Shown: positions 61,093 through 64,000 of the stretch, in pieces | Layout of the letters: every line of letters begins with the position of its first letter | How positions within the stretch are numbered: position 1 is the stretch's first letter | Origin: Microbispora sp. H13382 | GTDB taxonomy: Bacteria; Actinomycetota; Actinomycetes; Streptosporangiales; Streptosporangiaceae | Direction: 5' to 3' | DNA: 64,000 bases | Assembly (NCBI RefSeq): GCF_014161445.1 | Contig: NZ_JABBXA010000001.1 | Location: 62,001-126,000 of the forward strand | Notes under the pieces: generated by a model | The model's input: only the letters and a program-made list of their open reading frames with translations | Databases searched by the model: none | Told to the model about the DNA's origin: nothing | Position numbers and translations under genes: made by a program

Positions 61093-62505
61093 ATGTCTTC
61101 TCGCCGAACCGTATCGCTGATCACGCTGGGCTGCGCCCGCAACGAGGTCGACTCCGAGGAGCTGGCCGCGCGCCTGGAGGCCGCCGGCTGGCACACCGGC
61201 GACGACGATCCCGACGTCGTCGTCGTCAACACGTGCGGCTTCATCGATTCGGCGAAGAAGGACTCGATCGACACCCTGCTCGCCGCGGCCGACTCGGGCG
61301 CGAAGGTGGTGGCGGCGGGCTGCATGGCCGAGCGATACGGCGCGCAGCTCGCCGACGCCCTGCCCGAGGCGACCGTGATCTCCTTCGACGACTACGCGGA
61401 GATCGGGGAGCGTCTCGACGACGTGCTCGCGGGCAGGCCGCTGGTCCCGCACTCGCCCCGGGACCGCCGCACGCTCCTGCCGATCACGCCGGTGGAGCGC
61501 TCGGCCGCCCGGGCGCACATTCCCGGCCACGGCCAGGACGACGCGCTCCCCGCGGGCGTGGCCCCCGCCAGCGGCCCGCGCACGCTGCGTAAGCGGCTCA
61601 CCGGCGGCCCGGTCGCCTCTCTCAAGCTCGCGTCGGGCTGCGACCGGCGCTGCACGTTCTGCGCGATCCCGGCCTTCCGCGGCTCGTACGTCTCGCGCCG
61701 CCCGGAGGACCTGCTGGCCGAGGCCGCCTGGCTGGCCGGACAGGGCGTCAAGGAGCTCGTGCTGGTCAGCGAGAACTCCACGTCGTACGGCAAGGACCTG
61801 GGCGATCTGCGCGCCCTGGAGAAGCTGCTGCCCCCGCTGGCCGCGACCGAGGGCATCGAGCGGGTCCGCGTCAGCTACCTGCAGCCCGCCGAGCTGCGGC
61901 CCGGGTTGCTCGACGTGATCGCCTCCACCGAGGGGGTCGTGCCCTACTTCGACCTGTCCTTCCAGCACGCGAGCGGGACCCTGCTGCGGCGGATGCGGCG
62001 CTTCGGCGACCCCAGGAGGTTCCTCGACCTGCTCGCGCAGATCCGCGACCGCGCGCCCGAGGCGGGCGTCAGGTCCAACTTCATCGTGGGGTTCCCGGGG
62101 GAGACGCAGGAGGAGTTCGACGAGCTGGTGAGCTTCCTCGAGGAGGCCAGGCTGGACGTCATCGGCGTCTTCGGCTACTCCGACGAGGAGGGCACCGAGG
62201 CGTACGGCTTCGAGGGCAAGCTCGACCAGGACGTGGTCGACGAGCGGGTCGCGACGCTGACCGAGCTCGCCGAGGAGCTGACCGCCCAGCGGGCCGAGGA
62301 GCGCATAGGCACCGAGCTGGAGGTCCTGATCGAGGAGGACCTCGGCGACGGCGGCTACGAGGGCCGTGCGGCGCACCAGGGGCCCGAGGTGGACGGGGCG
62401 GTCACGGTCCAGGGCATCGGCCTGGTCCCCGGCCAGATCGTCCAGGCGGTCGCCGTCGACTCCGAGGGGGTCGACCTCATCGCCCGGATCAAGGCAGGCA
62501 CATGA
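61093..62505 (+). CDS. rimO: Ribosomal protein S12 methylthiotransferase RimO
   Basis: Radical SAM enzyme of 470 aa that methylthiolates an Asp of ribosomal protein S12. The N-terminal UPF0004 domain has [24 protein letters not shown] and GCMAERYG with the auxiliary-cluster Cys; the radical SAM motif is CDRRCTFC (Cys183, 187, 190); a TRAM domain ends it. Complete and unremarkable apart from a Pro/Ala-rich insertion at about 140-170. Confidence 0.93.
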   Translation: MSSRRTVSLITLGCARNEVDSEELAARLEAAGWHTGDDDPDVVVVNTCGFIDSAKKDSIDTLLAAADSGAKVVAAGCMAERYGAQLADALPEATVISFDDYAEIGERLDDVLAGRPLVPHSPRDRRTLLPITPVERSAARAHIPGHGQDDALPAGVAPASGPRTLRKRLTGGPVASLKLASGCDRRCTFCAIPAFRGSYVSRRPEDLLAEAAWLAGQGVKELVLVSENSTSYGKDLGDLRALEKLLPPLAATEGIERVRVSYLQPAELRPGLLDVIASTEGVVPYFDLSFQHASGTLLRRMRRFGDPRRFLDLLAQIRDRAPEAGVRSNFIVGFPGETQEEFDELVSFLEEARLDVIGVFGYSDEEGTEAYGFEGKLDQDVVDERVATLTELAEELTAQRAEERIGTELEVLIEEDLGDGGYEGRAAHQGPEVDGAVTVQGIGLVPGQIVQAVAVDSEGVDLIARIKAGT

Positions 62506-63338
62506 CGGAGCGCGGTGAGCCGCCGGTGGACGTGGCGGGGCCGGGAGAGGTGACACCTGAGCCCGCGGCGCCGCCGGTCGCCGCCGTGCCCGCCGCCCTG
62601 CCCGCCGCCGCGCCGGTGGCGACCCCGGCGCCCGCCCCGCAGGCGGGGTCCGGCCTTCCCCAGGAGCCTGACGCCGTGCCCGCCGGCCGCCCGGAGGGCA
62701 CGGGGGAGCAGGCGGGAGGCCCGCGGGCCGATGGCCTCACCGCGCCGGAGCCGCCGTCCGCGGGAGTCGCCGGAGAGGGCCCGGTGCGCCGAGTCAGCAC
62801 CTGGAACATCGCGAACGCCCTGACCATCGCCCGGCTGGCGATCGTCCCCGTCTTCACCGTCTTCCTGTTCGTCGAGGGGGAGGCCTGGCGCCTGGCGGCC
62901 CTCGGCGTCTTCCTGCTCGCGTCCCTCACCGACCAGCTCGACGGCTGGCTCGCCAGGAAGTACGCGCTGATCACGGACTTCGGGAAGATCGCCGACCCGA
63001 TCGCGGACAAGGCGCTCATCGGCGCCGCGCTGCTCAGCCTTTCGTACCTCGGCGAGATCCCGTGGTGGGTCACCCTGGTGATCATCGCCCGCGAGGCGGG
63101 GGTGACGCTGCTGCGCTTCCTCGTGATCCGGCACGGGGTTATCCCGGCCAGTTACGGGGGCAAGGTGAAGACCGTGTTGCAGATCGCGGCCATCGCCCTG
63201 TACATCGTGCCGGGCGTGCCCGACCTGGTCAGGTGGGCGGCGATGGGTCTCGCCCTGCTGGTCACGGTGGGGACCGGAGCCGACTATGTGGTGCGGGCGG
63301 TGCGGCTGCGGCAGGTGGCGAGGAGCGCGCGGACCTGA
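62502..63338 (+). CDS. pgsA: CDP-diacylglycerol-glycerol-3-phosphate 3-phosphatidyltransferase
   Basis: Membrane enzyme of 278 aa that makes phosphatidylglycerol phosphate. The CDP-alcohol transferase motif runs [12 protein letters not shown], then [11 protein letters not shown], with all Asp residues. The first 95 residues are a Pro/Ala/Gly-rich cytoplasmic extension not needed by the family. Overlaps rimO by four bases and cinA by one. Confidence 0.92.
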   Translation: MTERGEPPVDVAGPGEVTPEPAAPPVAAVPAALPAAAPVATPAPAPQAGSGLPQEPDAVPAGRPEGTGEQAGGPRADGLTAPEPPSAGVAGEGPVRRVSTWNIANALTIARLAIVPVFTVFLFVEGEAWRLAALGVFLLASLTDQLDGWLARKYALITDFGKIADPIADKALIGAALLSLSYLGEIPWWVTLVIIAREAGVTLLRFLVIRHGVIPASYGGKVKTVLQIAAIALYIVPGVPDLVRWAAMGLALLVTVGTGADYVVRAVRLRQVARSART

Positions 63339-63832
63339 TGATGGGCCTGGCGAGCGAGGTGCTGTCCCTGCTGGTACGGCAGGGCGCGACGGCCGCCGTG
63401 GCGGAGTCGCTCACGGGCGGCCTGATCGGGGCCACGATGACCGGCCCGATGGGGGCCTCGGTCGCGTTCCGGGGCGGGGTGATCGCCTACGCGACGGACC
63501 TGAAGGCGAGCCTCCTCGACGTCCCCTCCGGCCTCCTCGACAGGGAGGGGGCGGTGCATCCCGCCGTGGCCGCGGCCATGGCCGCCGGAGTGCGGAAACT
63601 CACGGACGCCGACTACGGCCTGGCGGTGACCGGGGTCGCGGGCCCCGACCCGCAGGACGGCAAGCCGGTCGGCACGGTCCACATCGCGCTGTCGGGACCG
63701 GGCGAGCGCGTCTGGCATCGAGACCTGCGTTTGACCGGAGACAGGGACTCGATCAGAAACACCACGTGTCAGGAGGCGTTGAAGCTGCTGGAAGGTGTGC
63801 TGAAGGCAAATCTGGGGGAACATTCAGGGTGA
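63338..63832 (+). CDS. cinA: CinA-like nicotinamide-nucleotide amidohydrolase
   Basis: Protein of 164 aa, the PncC/CinA C-terminal domain alone. AVAESLTGGLIGATMT, AYATDLKASLLDV and AVTGVAGPDPQDGKPVGTV are signatures. It recycles NMN formed by the DNA ligase. Standard place after pgsA in actinobacteria. Two adjacent ATG codons (63338 and 63341). Confidence 0.92.
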   Translation: MMGLASEVLSLLVRQGATAAVAESLTGGLIGATMTGPMGASVAFRGGVIAYATDLKASLLDVPSGLLDREGAVHPAVAAAMAAGVRKLTDADYGLAVTGVAGPDPQDGKPVGTVHIALSGPGERVWHRDLRLTGDRDSIRNTTCQEALKLLEGVLKANLGEHSG

Positions 63833-63908
63833 TTACCGCGTTACGTCCCCAGCGAACATGCTCGCCTCGGTCTGCCGCGGTGTCGCCCTCTACAGGTACG
63901 GTGGAGCT

Positions 63909-64000
63909 GTGAGTGAGGTCCGTGAGCCATCGGCGAGGAGCAAGACAGGCACACGCCCGGCGAAGGGGCCGAGCGAACCGATGATGACGGCGAGGCGTAT
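63909..64000 (+). CDS. Start of a gene running off the window
   Basis: A GTG at 63909 opens a frame of 30 codons (SEVREPSARSKTGTRPAKG, then PSEPMMTARR) to the window end. The protein cannot be identified from this. In many actinobacteria a ClgR-type HTH gene follows cinA. The upstream 76 bp include CGAACATG at about 63853, which could be part of a LexA- or ClgR-like operator; this is weak. Confidence 0.45.
   Translation, partial: MSEVREPSARSKTGTRPAKGPSEPMMTARR

Noticed and set aside
1-64000. tRNA or rRNA genes, CRISPR arrays, insertion sequences, integrase or attachment sites
   Set aside because: None was recognised when reading the window; the direct repeats are short tandem ones without spacers, and no transposase motif was seen.

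Overview
The window is very GC-rich actinobacterial DNA with strong third-position GC bias, GTG and TTG starts alongside ATG, and genes that overlap by GTGA or ATGA. Positions 1 to about 57,110 are most of one secondary-metabolite gene cluster. From 57,171 to the end lies ordinary chromosome (ftsK, a RodZ-like HTH membrane protein, rimO, pgsA, cinA), so the right edge of the cluster is visible and the left edge is outside the window. The host is an actinomycete, perhaps of the Streptosporangiales, but the sequence alone does not fix the genus.

The core of the cluster is an enediyne cassette at 30,332-43,650: two tandem DUF1702/UnbL-type genes, UnbV, UnbU, the iterative enediyne polyketide synthase PKSE (KS-AT-ACP-KR-DH-PPTase), the hot-dog thioesterase TEBC, a flavin reductase and a cytochrome P450. 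An SgcJ/EcaC-type NTF2-like protein (4,446-4,862) and a GMC oxidoreductase (47,036-48,697) resemble accessory proteins of nine-membered enediynes, so a nine-membered core is the better guess. No apoprotein, exporter or epoxide hydrolase is in the window.

Peripheral modules lie on both sides. 213-4,277 holds a deoxysugar 3-dehydratase of the RfbH/E1 type, a free-standing NRPS adenylation enzyme and an RmlA-type nucleotidylyltransferase. A five-gene minus-strand operon (17,101 to 10,583) encodes a short-chain dehydrogenase, a PhzD-like isochorismatase, a PhzE-like ADIC synthase, a FAD aromatic hydroxylase and an AsnB-type amidotransferase. Together these should turn chorismate into 3-hydroxyanthranilate and then decorate it. 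The divergent tyrA gene, an acyl-CoA-dehydrogenase-like monooxygenase and a free carrier protein follow. A transthyretin-like protein that lacks catalytic residues and a second 2-isopropylmalate synthase precede a large LuxR-family regulator. Carboxylase subunits (epsilon at 29,894, carboxyltransferase at 53,269) probably supply malonyl-CoA, and an Sfp-type phosphopantetheinyl transferase (55,526) probably activates the carrier protein.

Regulation is dense: a SARP, a C-terminal-HTH LuxR/LAL protein, an N-terminal-HTH LuxR-NB-ARC protein, an AraC protein, an ECF sigma factor and a TrmB/LuxR-like protein. The most striking unexplained signal is a promoter element of about 76 bp present four times with the same internal spacing. 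It lies upstream of tyrA, upstream of the divergent 3-hydroxyanthranilate operon, upstream of a 76-residue predicted secreted peptide gene, and upstream of the small gene and PPTase operon. A second signal is an array of four CGAT heptamers at exact 11-bp steps upstream of the transthyretin-like, leuA and LuxR genes, which is the layout SARP proteins bind. A degenerate YcaO protein, a TrmB/LuxR regulator and the small secreted peptide form an odd local group at 50,627-53,027. Several genes carry in-frame minisatellite-like repeats.
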